A stretch of DNA of 64,000 nt from Callaeas wilsoni (GCA_013398955.1 VWPU01004423.1:1-64000), one strand, 5' to 3'. Shown: positions 25,101 through 40,100, counted from the stretch's first letter. Numbers and translations: made by a program. Notes: generated from the letters alone by a model not told the origin.

Positions 25101-28100
25101 CAGGATAACTCTGGACCGAGTCAAGCTATCAGCATCTTGGAGTTCCTTATTATTAAAGGGGTTGCCCCCTTTCAATCTGTCCAGAAAAAGAACCAGGCAA
25201 TTTTGAAAGGTGGGTGAGGGGGCTGAAATTTTCAAGGGATTAACACTTAGCAAATCCATGTGCTTCATTAGCAAGTCTGTTTGATAGAAAAATCTGGGAT
25301 TAACTAGGTTCTCATGTTTAGCATGGCAGTTTACCTCTGTTACAGTCAAATGGGGATAACCTTAAATCCCTGTGGGATGAAAGAGTCTGTTATCCCCTTT
25401 TTGGCAGCAGTCAAAACTTGAGCTCTCTACACAGAATCCACGGTGACAGCAGAGAGGTGTGTGGGGGATAAGGGAAGGGGGGCTGGCAGCATTCCCTGGG
25501 TTCAGAAACAGATGAAAACTCACCATGTAAGCGAGGTGCTGCCGGGAGAGGGTCACAGAGCTTTTACTGGCCACGGTGACAGCCAGCAAGCAGCCCGGGG
25601 CCAGCTGTGGGCCGTGGGTATCCAGCTGGGACACGTCCACCCTCAGCACCGTGGTGACTGTGGTGACGCCGTCGGTGACAGAGATTTCCATGCTGTCCTC
25701 TGCTGCTGCTGACCCATCGTGCACGTACTGCAGAGCATTCCGAGTGACGTCCTCGTAGGTGAAGGTGTCGCCTTCCCAGGGAGGAGACACACGAGTCAGA
25801 GTCACTCTGTTCAGAGCAGGAGTCCAATTCAAATGGCCTTAATCAAGAGCTAAACTGGCATTTAATCCCATCCTGCCAGGGCTGTGAGTTATGAGGACAT
25901 TTTTTAAGGAGCTGGCAGGGCAGAGGAAAAGCTGTGACCTTCCCAGTTCCAGGGACACAGCGATTCTCAAGGAGGGCACCAATCCTCCTTTTCTTCCCAG
26001 CTGCTTTGTGAGCTCACAGCTAGATAAGGCTTGCCTATGGGTGCATCCATATCTGCCAGGGGCATCTGTCTCCTCCTGCGCACCTAAACCAGCCAGGCTG
26101 ACCCCTCTCCTGCACTGAGGGGAACTCTTATTCAACTCACCTGCTCTCATGAGCTCCTGCACATCTGCGCTGTACTTGAGCACAATGCCGTGATGGGGAG
26201 GTTTCACCAGCTCAAAGAAAAGACCCTCAGGAGCTGTATCCGTGTCACTTACAGCCAACTGGATCCCTGTGCCAGGGAAAGAGAGCAGAGCTTGTGTGAA
26301 TGGAGCCAAAAAAACCCCCGTAATTCAGTCAGTACAAGAAAAGTCAAATAATTCTGGAGTGTCCCTAGCCCAGGAGCTGCGAGTTTCATGGAAATGGTTT
26401 GTCCTCTCATGATACTCGGGTTGTATCAGGGAATTCCCTCCTAGAGTGGCTCCCAGGTGACCTATGTGCAACTGAACCTGGGGCTCCTGGCAGTGAGCTG
26501 AGCCCCACACCCTGCCCCATGCACGCCACTCACCGATGGTGGCTGTGCCCCCCTGGCTGACCTCCAGGAACGGAGCCGCGATCTGGAAGACGGGAGGCTG
26601 CTGCTCGGCGGAGAGCAGGTGGATGACAAACACCATCTCCGGGGTCGTGTGCTCCCCACCAGACACTAGGCAGAGACAGAAACCACACCTAAGTGCAGGG
26701 ATGGGCTTGCAGGGACTCTTCACCTGGGAGATTCACCTGTCTGTACAAAAATCACCACCCCACATCGCTGGCTCATCTCCCACCTTTCCAGGAGCACCTT
26801 TGTCTGCGAACACACACTGCACACAGGCCCAGAGCGTTTATCTCTGCCCCTAACTCAGAACAAGGACTTCTCCTTGATGGTGGAAGCCAGAAGGCACATG
26901 GAAACAGAAGGACGTGTTAAACAAGCAAGCAGCTTATCTGTGGCAATTTAATTGCAGAAATGTCTCCATGCTGTATTAAAAAAAAACGAGAGCACAACAC
27001 TTCTTATTCACATTGGAGGGGAAACTGGAATGAATCTGGCTTTTAGGACTGATTCCAGGCAGCCACTGGAAAAAGATGTCTCTAGCAAGCTGCAGCTCAG
27101 CTTCTGTAAAACACTGCTGGGAAGCAGACGAATTAATATTCCCCAGGCATGTGCATTTCCAGAAATTCCTACTGAGCGCTCACAGGTGTGCCTGCAGCAG
27201 AGCAAAGGCCAAGGAGTAACAGGCAATGAGAAGGGCAAAAGAAGGATGAGAACTGCTTTGGCCAGGGAAGAGCAAGTGGCTCACGTACCTGTGAATCGGA
27301 AGTTCACGGACTCTGGGAGACCTGGCGGGACAAACACAAGCACAGAGTGATGGTGGTCAGGACAGGAAAGCACAAGTTGATGCAGATTTGGAGGATTTTG
27401 GAGAAAGCAAGTGCAGACATTTAACTGGGCAGAAGTCTTTCCTCAGCAAGGAGGAACACCAGCAGTCCAGCTGCCTGTCCCGGCCCTACAAGGAGCACTG
27501 GGATGCTCACCTGCGAAGGAGAAGGCCATGATCTCCCTGAGGTGGGGAGCAGCGGTCGGAGGACGATAAGCAATCCTGCCATGGTTTATGTCTGCCTGGG
27601 TGAAGTACCTGACTGGGGACAGAGGCCTGTCCCTGTGCTCCACGACACCTGCGGAGGCAGAGACACCAGCATTACCAGGAGGGGTTAATTACTCCATCTG
27701 ATCCCACAGCTTCCTTTGCTTTCCCCGGGTACTTCTTTGTACCAGTTCCAGAACACGTCATACGGATGCAACTGCATCAAGGACGGGCTCTAGAGACGTG
27801 AGAAATTAAACAGAGATTCCTCACTTAGGCATTTCTTCACTTAGGCTGAAGAGGTGGTGATGCCTTGTAGAGCCTGACGGGGACAGAGTTAAAGGATGTA
27901 TTAATTAAAGGGTTTAATTAGTTAAAGGGTATGTATTTATTCAAAGGCCTTTATAGGGTGCACCTTGGGCAGTGCAGGAGTCTCGCAGAGACTGCACCCA
28001 GGATGGACACAGCCACACGTTTTTGGGACAGATATAAGTTTTGTCCATGTGCAATCAGAGGTTAATTGTCCAATTACAGCTTCAGGCAGTGCAGTCCCAT

Positions 28101-31100
28101 TCTCTTCGTTTGCTCCCCCCAACTCACTTTTGTTTACATTTCTCGAGGCCTGGGACAGTGAGGTGTCCTTAATTTTTAGGCCTAGAGAGGAATTGTTGTG
28201 TCTGACCAAAATGGGAAAAGCAGTAGCTAACACTCTGTATGGAGCTCAGAGGTACACACTAAAGAATTGCAGTATTACAAATACATGAAAATATAAAAGC
28301 TAAAATCCTAAGGCATCAGTGGGAAGCAAAAAGCCACAGCACACAACATTCAGTATTATTCAGACAGTAGCAAAAACTGTCTGAGCTCTGCAGCAAATTC
28401 CTAAAGAAGCCAAAGAAACGGGGTTAAGGAACAAGGTGTTTAAAAGCTAAGGGAAGAGGCCAAATGGATTAACAGGTGCCTCCACAGAATGATACTGTGA
28501 GGGAAAAAGGAGATGTGCTCAGAAAACATGGCAATTAATGCAGCAGCAACAGGTTCACTTGCCTTGCCCAGGAAGGAGAGGCACAGTCACGTTGTACAGG
28601 ATTTTCTCACTGGGAATCTCCGGGTCTACAAAGGAGAGGTGATGGGGCTCAATCACTGTCACACGGTCCTCCAGCACCTCAATAAACACATCAGACCATG
28701 AGCATCAAGGCCAGAGACACGGGAAGATTCACTCAAAAATGCATTGAAAGAGAATTTGCTTTGCTCTAGTTAAATGTAAGACAGTCTTTGAATGTAAAGG
28801 CCCAGTTCTTAAACCTAAATGTGACCTCCTGTCCCCTGCAGAGGCACAACCTCCATACTCACAGGGTTTCTCTTTTGACCTACAGCAATTAAAAAGAGGG
28901 GAAGGAAAATCCAAGAATTCCCTGGATGAACACGTAATTAATTGTCTATGTAGTTTTCTCATACAGTCTGATGTGGCTGGACTGGATTCTCTTTTAAAAG
29001 AAACCCTGAAAATGACTCAGCCCTTTCCACTGGAATATAGAGGAACCAAAGCTTTCCCTTTTGTTTTAAACCTGTCTTAAGATTGCTCTGATCCTTCCAT
29101 AACAAGATTAGCATGAACCAAAGGCAGGCAGGGCGTTAAAGGAATTACAGTGCTGCTTGAAGAGACTTAAGTGCCCAAAAGTAGTTCATTTCCACACGTT
29201 CATGAACCTCAGTCCTGCAGAATTAACAGCTCCGAGAAGTCACCAAATTAAACAGCTCAGCTGGGTATGAAAAGCATCCAGCTCATTTCATAATCTTGAG
29301 CAAAACAGGGAGAGAACAAGCTAAATTAAGGATATGGCACTTAAATAATCTGCTTCGGAACACGAAAGGTTACCAACATGGGGGAAGCAGGTTAACTTGA
29401 TTGAAGAAAAAACAATATAGATGTTGGTCGCTTAACCAAAGAGTCACCAAACTTCCCTTGCCCTTTCTCAGCAGCACAAGTCAAAGTCAAGACTAGAGGG
29501 ATGGGAAGACTCAAAGTATTGCGCTTTCCTCTCAGCTTTAGAAGACTCATTCTGAAGGAGTCTGAAGACGAATGAACAGAACTCAATCACACTGGGGCAG
29601 GGAAGTGCAATTTTTTGATGGAAAGATTTAAGGTTATGTTTCTTCCTTGCTGCCTCCCAGGCCTATTTGTCTCTCCCAAAGGTGGGATTTGCAGGTGGCG
29701 AGGTAAAAGGTGTTTTATGGCCCTATTGGATTTTGTGGGGAGTAATTAGCTATAAAACTCAGCGCCGCGTGGCTCTGCCAGACATCTCTCCCATCAATTT
29801 TGTCAATAATGACAACAAAAAGTCAGGAGCAGGAAGATAAATGGCTCCAAGTAGCAGTCTGACCATGTTTCATTATCACCCAGGAAAGGTCGCCACTATT
29901 TTAAACCTTGACAAGGCTCTTGTGCCATGGAGTTTTCACTAATCCCTCTGCCATGGCTTCCTTTGGCCTTTCCTGTTGCCATGCCTGGCATGTAGAACAG
30001 CAGAAGTGGAGGGGACAGCTGGACTTCACCCATGTGTGATGGGGACACACAGGGAAGGTTTGCACCAAAGTCTGAGAGCCCACAAAACCGACTTTAAACT
30101 CCAAGATCATCTTTGCAATTCCAATTGGAGAGACCACTCTCATCCAAGTGGTCACTCCCAGAGCTGATGCTGCAAGAAAATGTCATTCAGGTCCAGTGTC
30201 TGAATGTTTTCCATGTGCATTATGGTCTGTGTTCCTGAGGTCAGAATGATGGATGGGAACTTTCTAGCGTGGGTGGGCTATAGTTTGGATCAAGTTTACA
30301 CTGGAACTACTGGCAAAACCCATTAATTACAGTCTAACCCACAGTTTTTCTCTCTTGCCATTCCTCCTGGCTTCTCAGGAAAGGGTAAGAATTCCATAAA
30401 ATGTTGATTTTGCTTCTCTTTCCTCCTCTCCTTTCCAGTCTGTACATTCATCTCTTTCAATACTGAGTTTTTCAACTTTTCATGGGTATTTTCTGCACCC
30501 CCCATCCCATTTACTCCTGTAATCTGTTTTTTCCCCCATTCCTACTCCAGCCATCTGTGAGGTGTTATCACTTACAGCCATGTGCAAAGAGGAGCCGAGG
30601 GAAAGCTGAGGGGCTTTGGGTGTCTGGGGCAGAACAGCAACGTTGAACACGTGGCTTTCCAAGCTGGTTTGTGGACTGGCAGAGCTGGATACCTGGGAAG
30701 GAAAGATCATGTGAATGAGTAAATGACTTCTAGACCAGTTTCAGACTTTCCCTTGGCAGTGGCTCCCTGTGATCCCAACAGCTTCCAAGGTGGGCTGCAC
30801 TTGCATTTCACAGACTCAGGAATATTTTCCAAATTTTTCCACTCTAGCACCAAAAGATGAAGTCAAGGGTATCTAACTCCTAATTGCAAGCCTGCAGCAA
30901 TGACAAATAAAGCAAATTATATTAAATTGGTACAAATTCAGAGCACCAGAACCGTTCCCTAGGGGTGAGCCTGCAAATGTTCCCAGCAATCCTGGGGTGA
31001 AGTAAACACCCAAAAAACCACAGCTCTCTTCTTTGACAGACTCAGTTATGGCTTTATCTTTTAGTAGGGATGGCAGTGTGCTCTGGAACTCCACAGAGCG

Positions 31101-34100
31101 CTTTGTGAGCAGGAATGGACTTCATGAAGCCTAATTTCTAGAAAATGCATAAAAATCTAAGTTCTGATGAAAGGAATGATGTCGTTTTAGCCATTTGCTG
31201 CCCTTGCTCTGTCCTAATACTGATGAAAACAACATGTTGGCCCTGAACTGTCCCAGCCCAAGGTTCAAGGCTTGGACAGAGGTGCCGTGGTCTCCTGATG
31301 TGATCAGGTATTCCCAGCTCCCTTTCTTAGTTCTCTGTACAATTATTGCTACTGCTCCGAGATACTGAGCCCAAGCAGTCAACTCATGCAAAATGCATGG
31401 TCTGTAAGAGGAATGCAGCAATTAAGCCAAAGATTAGCTTGTTCAACACTGACGCTCACAAATTCCTCATTATCACTTATGTTAATTACTTCAGAAATTA
31501 CCTTAATTGCCTCTCCAGTGCTACAGTAATTGCTTCTGCCTTGTAAACCAGATGTAACAAACACTGCGTGCCAGTGCTCACATAGGCTTAGTTACGGGAG
31601 CCTGTGAAACCCTCCCAGCAAACAGCAAGGACCCGTCTGAGGAATTTTATGGCTCTTAAACCTGTGGGGAGTGGGGATTTATTTTAGTTTCCCAGCTGCT
31701 GGGGAGTATTTCTACCTTTTGGTCTGTTTGCAAGACGAAGGGCTCTGAAGCCAAAATTAAATTATTGGCTTAGAAACCAAGGGTTGCGTGGCTCTGGGGC
31801 TTGCAAAATACACCATTTTTAGAAAGGTACTTGGAACGTTTTTCACTTGGTGTAAATATTATAGGTCTTGTGAAGGGGTGAGGTATTTGCCAGTATGTAT
31901 TTACACACATATTTGTGTCATTTTCAAAACTTGGAATCACAAGACACAAGCGGAGCAACCTCAGAGAACTGCCACGTGATCTTTCCAGGAGCGTGATGAG
32001 GAATACCTGGAATTGGAAGGAGTCACTCTCCACTTCAGCTCCAGAGTGCCTGTACCACACGATGCCATCGCTGATGTCCTGCTGGGTGAAGGAGGTTGTG
32101 GGTGAGGCTGCTCTTCCATCAGGTAAAAGCTGCCAGGAGTCCGCCGGGCCGTCCGCCGGCATCGGGACCAGCAGCACCACTTCCCCTGGAAAAGCAAAGA
32201 GGAACTTGGGAGAACACAGGGAGCAAGAGGTGCCTTTGCACCGACTAAGGAGCAGCCAAGGCAAAAGCCCACTCAGTCAGAGCTTTTTTCCATCCAGTGT
32301 TAAGTGACAAAAATACCAGCAGAGTTCCCAAAAGCCTTCAGCAGACCTTGAGACATCCCGGTGACGTTGGGAAATCTTGTTAATTAATTCCATTAAACAG
32401 GTTGATAATTCTGCTGATTGATAATTAATCATTCCGTTACGCAAAACATCCATCATAAGTTCTCTCATTTCATTTCCCCAAACCACCCTTGAAAAGCTGG
32501 AGCAAGAAAAAAAGTAATTCAGCAAGATAAAATATCACACTTCCATTCGATCGTCAAACTCTGGGCTAAAATTCCTTTATCAGTACCCTAATTCCATTCC
32601 AAATCTTATGGTTTTGCTCACGGGAGGTCCCCTGAAAATCTAAAAATCAAATTATGTATTTTCTATAGGTATGAATATCTTTCCCATTAGTCACAGACTA
32701 AGTTAAGAAGATAAGCCCTCTTGGATTCAGGACCAATTTTCCACATTTCTCTCTCTCTTATTTTTTCCCTCCCTTTCTGCAAAACAGTATTTTAGATAAA
32801 ATTTTGGAGATCATTGACTTCTGCTGCTTCTTCCTCACCTGCAGCTACAAACCTGTTTATATTACTGCAATTAATCACAGCAGCGATAATTATGGTGGTG
32901 CGAACACAGGATTATAAATTTTAGTTAGGGTTAGGCAGCAGGAGACAATCTCCTCAGGGAAAAATTCCTGTTTTCATGTAAATGCTTATTAAAAATGAGA
33001 AGAGAGACCTTCATCTGCAGAAAACTAAAGGGGGAATACAAATTAATTACTTCTCTTCTAAACTGCAAAACTTTCATTATCTCTGTTTCCATCACGTGCT
33101 GGCAGCTGTTATGGAAACCAGCCTGTCCTCACAGCAAAAGGGGGAAAGAAAAAAAAAAAGCATGGATGTTGCTGGAGGGATCCTCTCATTTTCTCCGGCT
33201 CAGCAAATTAAATGTGGTATCATTTCTTAGAAGGGCAAAATATGTTATTCGAAGACATGGTTTCTGGGAAGAAAAGAGTGATGCTGAGTAGGAAAAGAAC
33301 ATTTTTCTTTTTTTCCCGTATTTCCTTTCCCTCCACACTCTTTTTCATCCTGTTTTTCTCCATTTATAGCTCAGTCACAAACCCCAGAACCTTCCCCACT
33401 CCTCCTTACCTTGTGCCCAGAAGACCCTCCCCAAGCACGGGGTTGCTGGTGAAAGCCACTGCTCTGAGAGCTGAGCTCAGAGCCTCTCAGAGGCAATTTG
33501 GGGACAAGAATTATCTACAGATCCAAATGTCACCAATTCTTGTTTCGGTCGGCAAGCCCTTCCTCTGGGACAAATTATATCAAACGTCACGGAATTTAGG
33601 GAGCTCTTCAAGGTAAACTTTTGCTCAGCAGTTTCTAGAGGTAGATACCACTCTGTGATGCTCAACCCAGACATTCACTGTGGAGGATTATCTTTTGGCA
33701 GCAAGATTCTGCTCTCTCAGGGCTGTAAATACGCCAGGATTCCACCACCACTGGAGAGACACCGACGCTCAGGAAGGGCAAAAGCGCTTTGTCACTTTGC
33801 ATGCCCATTAAAAGTGGAAAAGGATGAGCTTATCAGCACTCAGCCAGTGTACCAGTCTAAGGAAACATCCCCCCAAATGCTATTGTGCACATAACACCAT
33901 GCAAGGGTGCTGCTCTTTGACAGCAGAATTCCAGAGGCGGTTACCGTGTCGGGGCTGGTCCTCGGGGATGGTGTAGGTGATGTCGGAGTCCCGGGCACCG
34001 GGCAGCTCGGCGTGCAGGATTGTCTTGGAGATCTGCAGCATGCCTCCCTGGGGCACCCAGACCAGGGAATTGGTCACCAGCCGGGGGCTCCTGTCGCCCT

Positions 34101-37100
34101 GCGGGCAGGGGGACAGCAGGAAAAGGCTGATTGGAACGTGAGCAATGCTGCGCTGATGGAAACAGATTCTCAAGGGAAAAGAAGCAAGGAGAGTATCGTG
34201 GAATTTCTCATGCATTCCACCCCGGAATGTCTGCTTGAAGAAATGGTTGTGGATCCTTCATCCGTATCCCTCAGACTCAACTCCCAGCCTGTAGAACTGA
34301 CCTCGTCCTCTAATTTTTAATTTCCTGCTGTTGACCATAAACCTTCCTGACCCGAGTCTCTCTCCAAAATTGTTGTCTGCTTGAAGAAATGGTTGTGGAT
34401 CCTTCATCCGTATCCCTCAGACTCAACTCCCAGCCTGTAGAACTGACCTCGTCCTCTAATTTTTAATTTCCTGCTGCTGACCATAAACCTTCCTGACCCA
34501 AGTCTCTCTCCAAAATTTTGTCTTTTACCACCATCCTCATTCTCTCTGAGCATCCACCCAAGTCTTTTGCTACTCGGTGGGTTTCCTAACCTTCAAACTA
34601 TTCCTGTGGCTTTTTTTTTTTTTTTTCCAAATGAATATTTATCTAATATTAGTTTAAGCTTCCTGAAATGTGGATGTCAGGACTGGATTGCAGTAATAGT
34701 TTCACTACAGTTTCCATTTACTTCAGTAACACTACTCTGGCATTCAAGGATTACATCAGCCCTTTTTGGCTCTAAATTGCTTTGGAGAGGTCACCAAAAT
34801 CCCTGTGACCTCTTCCATGCCATGGTTCTTTCTTATAATCCCAGCTGCTGTAAATGTGACTTCTTTTCTGAATTCCTGCACGTTCACCTTGAAACTGGCT
34901 GTGGCTGCAGTTCACCTTGAACTGTGTGATCAGGCAAAATCCTATTTTGGGATTTTGTTTTGGGCTCCATCTAAGGGATCACCTTCCTCCTCATTTACTA
35001 CTCCACATAATCAGCCCCAAAACTGATAAATGACTCATTACTGTGTTCTTCTGGATCCGCCACAGAGACAGCAGAGAGCTAAAAAGATGTTTGTGAAAAG
35101 GAATCACATTAAAGGATGATTTCCCACCTCCTTTCTGACATGTCTGCACCCACTTCATTTGTACTCACACTGTGGGTTTGTTATAAACAGGGAAACCTTC
35201 AGCTTTTAGGTCACTAGATGACTGAACCTTCCTTCGCTGACCACATCAAACCCATCCAGCACGTTGTAAAGCCATTCCCACACGGCTTTGATGCTGCTTG
35301 TTAATAAGAACAGACTCATGAGACGGCTCTTTTTGCTTGGTAATCTCTTTTAAAAATACATTTAACGTGAATGAATTCACAGCAGAGGAAAAGCGTTTTC
35401 AGAGAGCTCAGGGAGGCTCACAAGCTCTCTGGCCCATGCTTCAGCTCCCTGCTCCCAGGCAGGGCGAGGTCAGCTGCCTTGCAAACACCTTGGAGACCCC
35501 CCTTAGCTGGATCTCTAGAGGTCTGGGGTAGCCCTCAAATAAACATCTTTTGCCTTTTTTTCTGTGTTCCCCCCGGCCTCTCAGAAAAGATAGGCTTCCA
35601 TGACCCTGTTCATACTGCAACGGTTCCAGCAAAGGGTCTGCATGGGAAAAGGAGCCATTAGCAACCAAAGGGACTGGAAAAAGCCCTAAAAGCTGCTCTG
35701 TGCTCACCTCTGTCACCACCTTTGTTCTTCTCTGCAGCCAAGAGCTGCACAGAGAAATGTGGAACGGTAAGGAGAGACAAAGGAGCACAAAACAGAAGAA
35801 TAAAAGAAACTACTCTGAGCAATTCACCCTTGCTGGCATTTACAAGAACATGCTTAATCAAGAGTGGGGAAAAAAAAGGTGTTACAAACACCACAGAGTG
35901 GTGTCCAAGCATTTTCACAGTCCCTCCGATCCTATTCAGGCTCCTTGGGGCCATGGAAGCGATCTGGGTGAAGAAACCACAGGCAAGGCTCCTCCTATTC
36001 CAGGAGTCTAATAACAGCACCAGCCTTGAAGGCAATCCCTTTTTCATCCCCAGACTGCTGTGTGAGTCATGGCACTAATTAACATTCATTACTACCGTGG
36101 CTTTAGGAGACCTTGCAGGGTCCAAATGGGATCAGTGCCTCCTCCTGCTGAACTCCACGAACGCACGGAGTGCCTGCAAAGCTCTCTTCAACTTGTCACA
36201 CCCAAGTTGCTGTGAAGGACATCTAACACAGCAAGGAGGACAAAAGAGGGGCAGTGTCATCTCCTCCTAACTCCTTTCCAAGGGGTGGAACTCAAAGACA
36301 CTGTGTCACATCTCTACATAAAGGACTGCAGACTGTGGCCTTCTCTACTGACAGCTCTACTTTTTGTTACTCTTTCACATTAATAAGGGATGAAGACATT
36401 CTCAGTTTTTTCTCCATCCGTTTTATTACAGTTTATTACTTTTTATCAAATAACTACAGACTTTGAATCGTCAAAGCTGCACAGTTTGAGCTGTTGCAAA
36501 CCGAAAATTGCGGTGACCTCCAAAACCCAATCAATCCACTACTTTCTCCTGCCGGTAACTCAGGATTAGTGACACCTCAGGGACACAGCGGTACTTCTCC
36601 AGCCTCCCAGTCTGCCTGCCAGAGTTTATGTGCCAGCATATACCTTGGGAGCAATCCTGATGTGGAGCAGGATGTTCTGGAAGTGGTAGCCGTCGCTCAC
36701 TTGCAGAAGAGCCGCATCCTGCCGGCTGTCGGAGCCATCGTGGGCGTAGCGCAGCCGCCCGCCCGCGAGCTCACCCAGGCGGAAGGTGGCAGAGTCCCCA
36801 GGGGCCCCGAGCAGCCTCCCGTGGCGTGGAGGCTCCAAAACCACCAGCACCACGTCCTGAGGATTGTCACCGTCCCCCACGCCAAGCACCAGTTCCGATA
36901 TCGTCCCTGTTTCCCCCCTGCCGACAAGGAGGGGCTCGTTCCTGTACACATACGGGGCCTGGAACACAAAAGCAGCTCTGAGGTGTCTGCTGAACCCTGG
37001 AGATTGGATCATGATCAAGGGCTGCAATTACAAGTTTGGGGATAAGGGAATCAGCTCACTTCATCCCTGGCAATCTCCTACTTCTTAGCAGCAGAGAATC

Positions 37101-40100
37101 ACTCTCCACACCTTTTCCCCCGATGGGCAGATCTAATAGTATTTAGCATTTAAACTGAATTAGTCCCATTACAAGAAGGCAAAAACTTAGGACATTTATA
37201 TACAAAGCATCTGACTCTAGCTGATCTTCATTAGCCTTTTGAGATGACAGCAAAACTGGGTGTCTTCATCATCAGTATTTATTTCATTTCCAACATTCCC
37301 CATAGCCTTACTCAACTCATACCAAACATCTGCTAGAGGCCATATTTCTGCTGGTTTAAATTAGTTCTCCAGTTCTTTGTCATCAAGAAAGTTTCAATCT
37401 GCAGTCTCTATTGATCCCAATAAACATCATTTGCCATGGGTAATGCCCTGCCTCGGGAGGGAGGCGATCCCGCAGAGACAAAGTCAAAGCCCTGGCAACA
37501 TCCATCAGGGAGCCAACTGCTGCCACCTCACCTGTGCACGACTTCCCAGGGTTATTAGGGATCGACAGGCAAAATTCCTATCCTTAAACCTCGCTTAGGT
37601 ATTCTGGGGCAATGACTGCAGCTCTTACTTAGGTGAACGTCCTACTGAGGTAAACAAGAGATTAGGCTGAGCCAAGATCTCAGCACCAGCCAGAATCAAT
37701 ACACACGTGGCAGGATCCAAACCCACAGTTTGTCTTATTCGAAAGGACAAACTAGAGCACTTCTAATTTCCACAAGTTATGGGAATGACTAATAGGGAAT
37801 ATAGATTACTCATGGTGAGGATGGAGGCTGAGCCAGGCTTGCAGGCAGGAAGGAGCCAGCACTAGAAGAGTTCTGTCAGGTCATTTGGTGCCCCTCTGAG
37901 GATGCAAATGGGTCTTAAGAGCAGCAGATTCTCTTTTGCACTTTAAGGTCTCTATTTGTAAGAATATGCCAAGTAGTCACAACTTCTGACGGAGCTTCCC
38001 ACACTGGAAAAAGCTCAGTGCAAGCTGCAAAGCCTCCCTGGAAACCTGGACCCCGCTAAGGTGCCTGTACCTCCTCTGGGGTGAGACCCGTATATTGTGC
38101 CACAGACTTTAAATAACAATAACTCAGGAGACATGGACACTTGGCAGTACCATCACCTTGCCCACAAGTGGTGAGAAGTTTAAGAGACACACTTAAATTA
38201 GCTCATGCTGATTTAATTCCCAGCTGTCCTAGAACAGAGGATTGAACTTGAGTGTCAAAGCTTTCCTGCCATCGGGATCAATCCCGGCCCAATTGCCCTG
38301 CAGCAAGCGGCTGAACTGGAGCATCAGCAGATCCAAAGGATAACTGGAGCAGCAGGCATTCCTTAGCCCTCACTGATAATTGCTCTATGATTGCACAGCT
38401 GCAACTCCCTGCACAAGCAAAATGACACAGGCCAAGTTCTCCAGTCAATTCCCCAAATCCCTTTTGTCCATGTGACTCTTGGCTGCGACCCCTAAAGGCG
38501 AGTTGAGTCCAATTTGCCTGATCTGAACCCCTGCTCAAGTTCTGCCCAGCTCCATTATTATCCCTGCAAGAAACCAAGACTTCGAATGGTATGAAACTGG
38601 GGGTTGTTTCCAGGCTTTGTTACGTTACCTGTGTTGAGAATGCTTGAATGTTGATCACCTCAAGGTGGGAGAATGACTCTTGATCGCTGACTTTCAAGGA
38701 AAACTGTCCTTTCCTAAACAGGTCCCCAGCGAGCCAAAATACAGGATAACATAAATTAATGAAGTGCTCTTCCAGGACTCGATAATGATAAGCATATTAT
38801 ATATTTAGCAAAAATGACTGGCTCAGTGACAGAAGCTTTAGCTCAAGTTTTCTTCAATTACGTTTTTATAGTATTTTTTCCTGAAGATTCACAACAGTCA
38901 CAACAGGTAATAAAACACAGTTAGCTGTGCAATAATATACCCTCATCTCCCTTTAAGTAACGTTATCCACATCGGATGGCATTCCCAAGATAAAGTGCCA
39001 ATTCTAAATGTCAGCCACTCGCTGCTAAAGAAAAACGTCACTTATCTGACTTTGGGACTTGCCAGGACTTTTCCTTCCCATTTACTTTTCAGTGATGCCA
39101 CCCAAACACCTTGAAGTTTTAAGTAATGGTATAAATAATAAATAGAGCAATATTTAGTAATAAAGTAGCTTTGTTTCTCAAGACAAGATGCTGACACTTC
39201 ATCGTGACTACCAGGTAGACTGAAAAAAAAAAAAAAAAAGCAGGATACAGGAAGATATGCCCGAAATCTGGTGAACACCAGCTAACCCTTGACATCAGGA
39301 CCCCCTGAAAGTCTTCTTTAGATCTTACTCAGATCAAAGACCTGCCTGATTTATACAGCCAGAAATTTAGAACAATTCTACTGATGTCACTCTAGTGCCG
39401 AGGCTTTATGGTGATGCAAATCAAGTGTGAAATTTGGCAGGGTGGCTGGCTTATTGCCTGGCTGCAGGAAAAACCTGCTTCCTTGCAACATCCTTGCAGT
39501 GGGGGCTTTGCCAGCTACTAATCACCACTAATTATTCCGGGGCACTAACAGAGCTCATACTGGAGGCAAACAAGGAATGGCTGAAGGCGAACTATGCTGG
39601 AGAGCACAGCAGTGACATCACTTGAGCATCTTCCTAACACTATCAAGAAACTGTGGTAAGAATCACACTAATATGCCAGTTTTAACTCTCAGCTGAGTAT
39701 CCTGAAGATGGGACAGATTCCTGCATCCCAAAAGCACAGCACGTTCAGGAGCTGGCTCACGGTGACCTCTTCTACCATGAACTGAGAAGTTTTGCACCAC
39801 CAGTTATATTATGGTACAGTGTAAGTATGCTGGTAGTTGATTTAGCAGCAGTGGGAAGCGTGCCCTCCCTGTAGGGATGCTTCCAAGGAAGAAGGAAATA
39901 CCTGTTCTCAAGATACAACAATTTTTTTGTGAGGCAAGAGCTCAGAAAAAAGCTTCCTCCAGTCACCTGGGCTCCCCTTTGCTGTGCACGAAGCGGACCC
40001 TCCTCTCCCGCACGTCCCTGCAGCTGAAGCGGTGGCCGCGGCTCAGCAGCACCTCCTGCCCGTCCAGCAGCATGACCAGCCGGCCGGTGGAGGGAACGCT

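Noticed and set aside
12065..28318. The two similar LTRs as the ends of one 16-kb provirus
   Set aside because: Each has its own matching 4-bp duplication, and the sequence between them is FRAS1 exons and introns.
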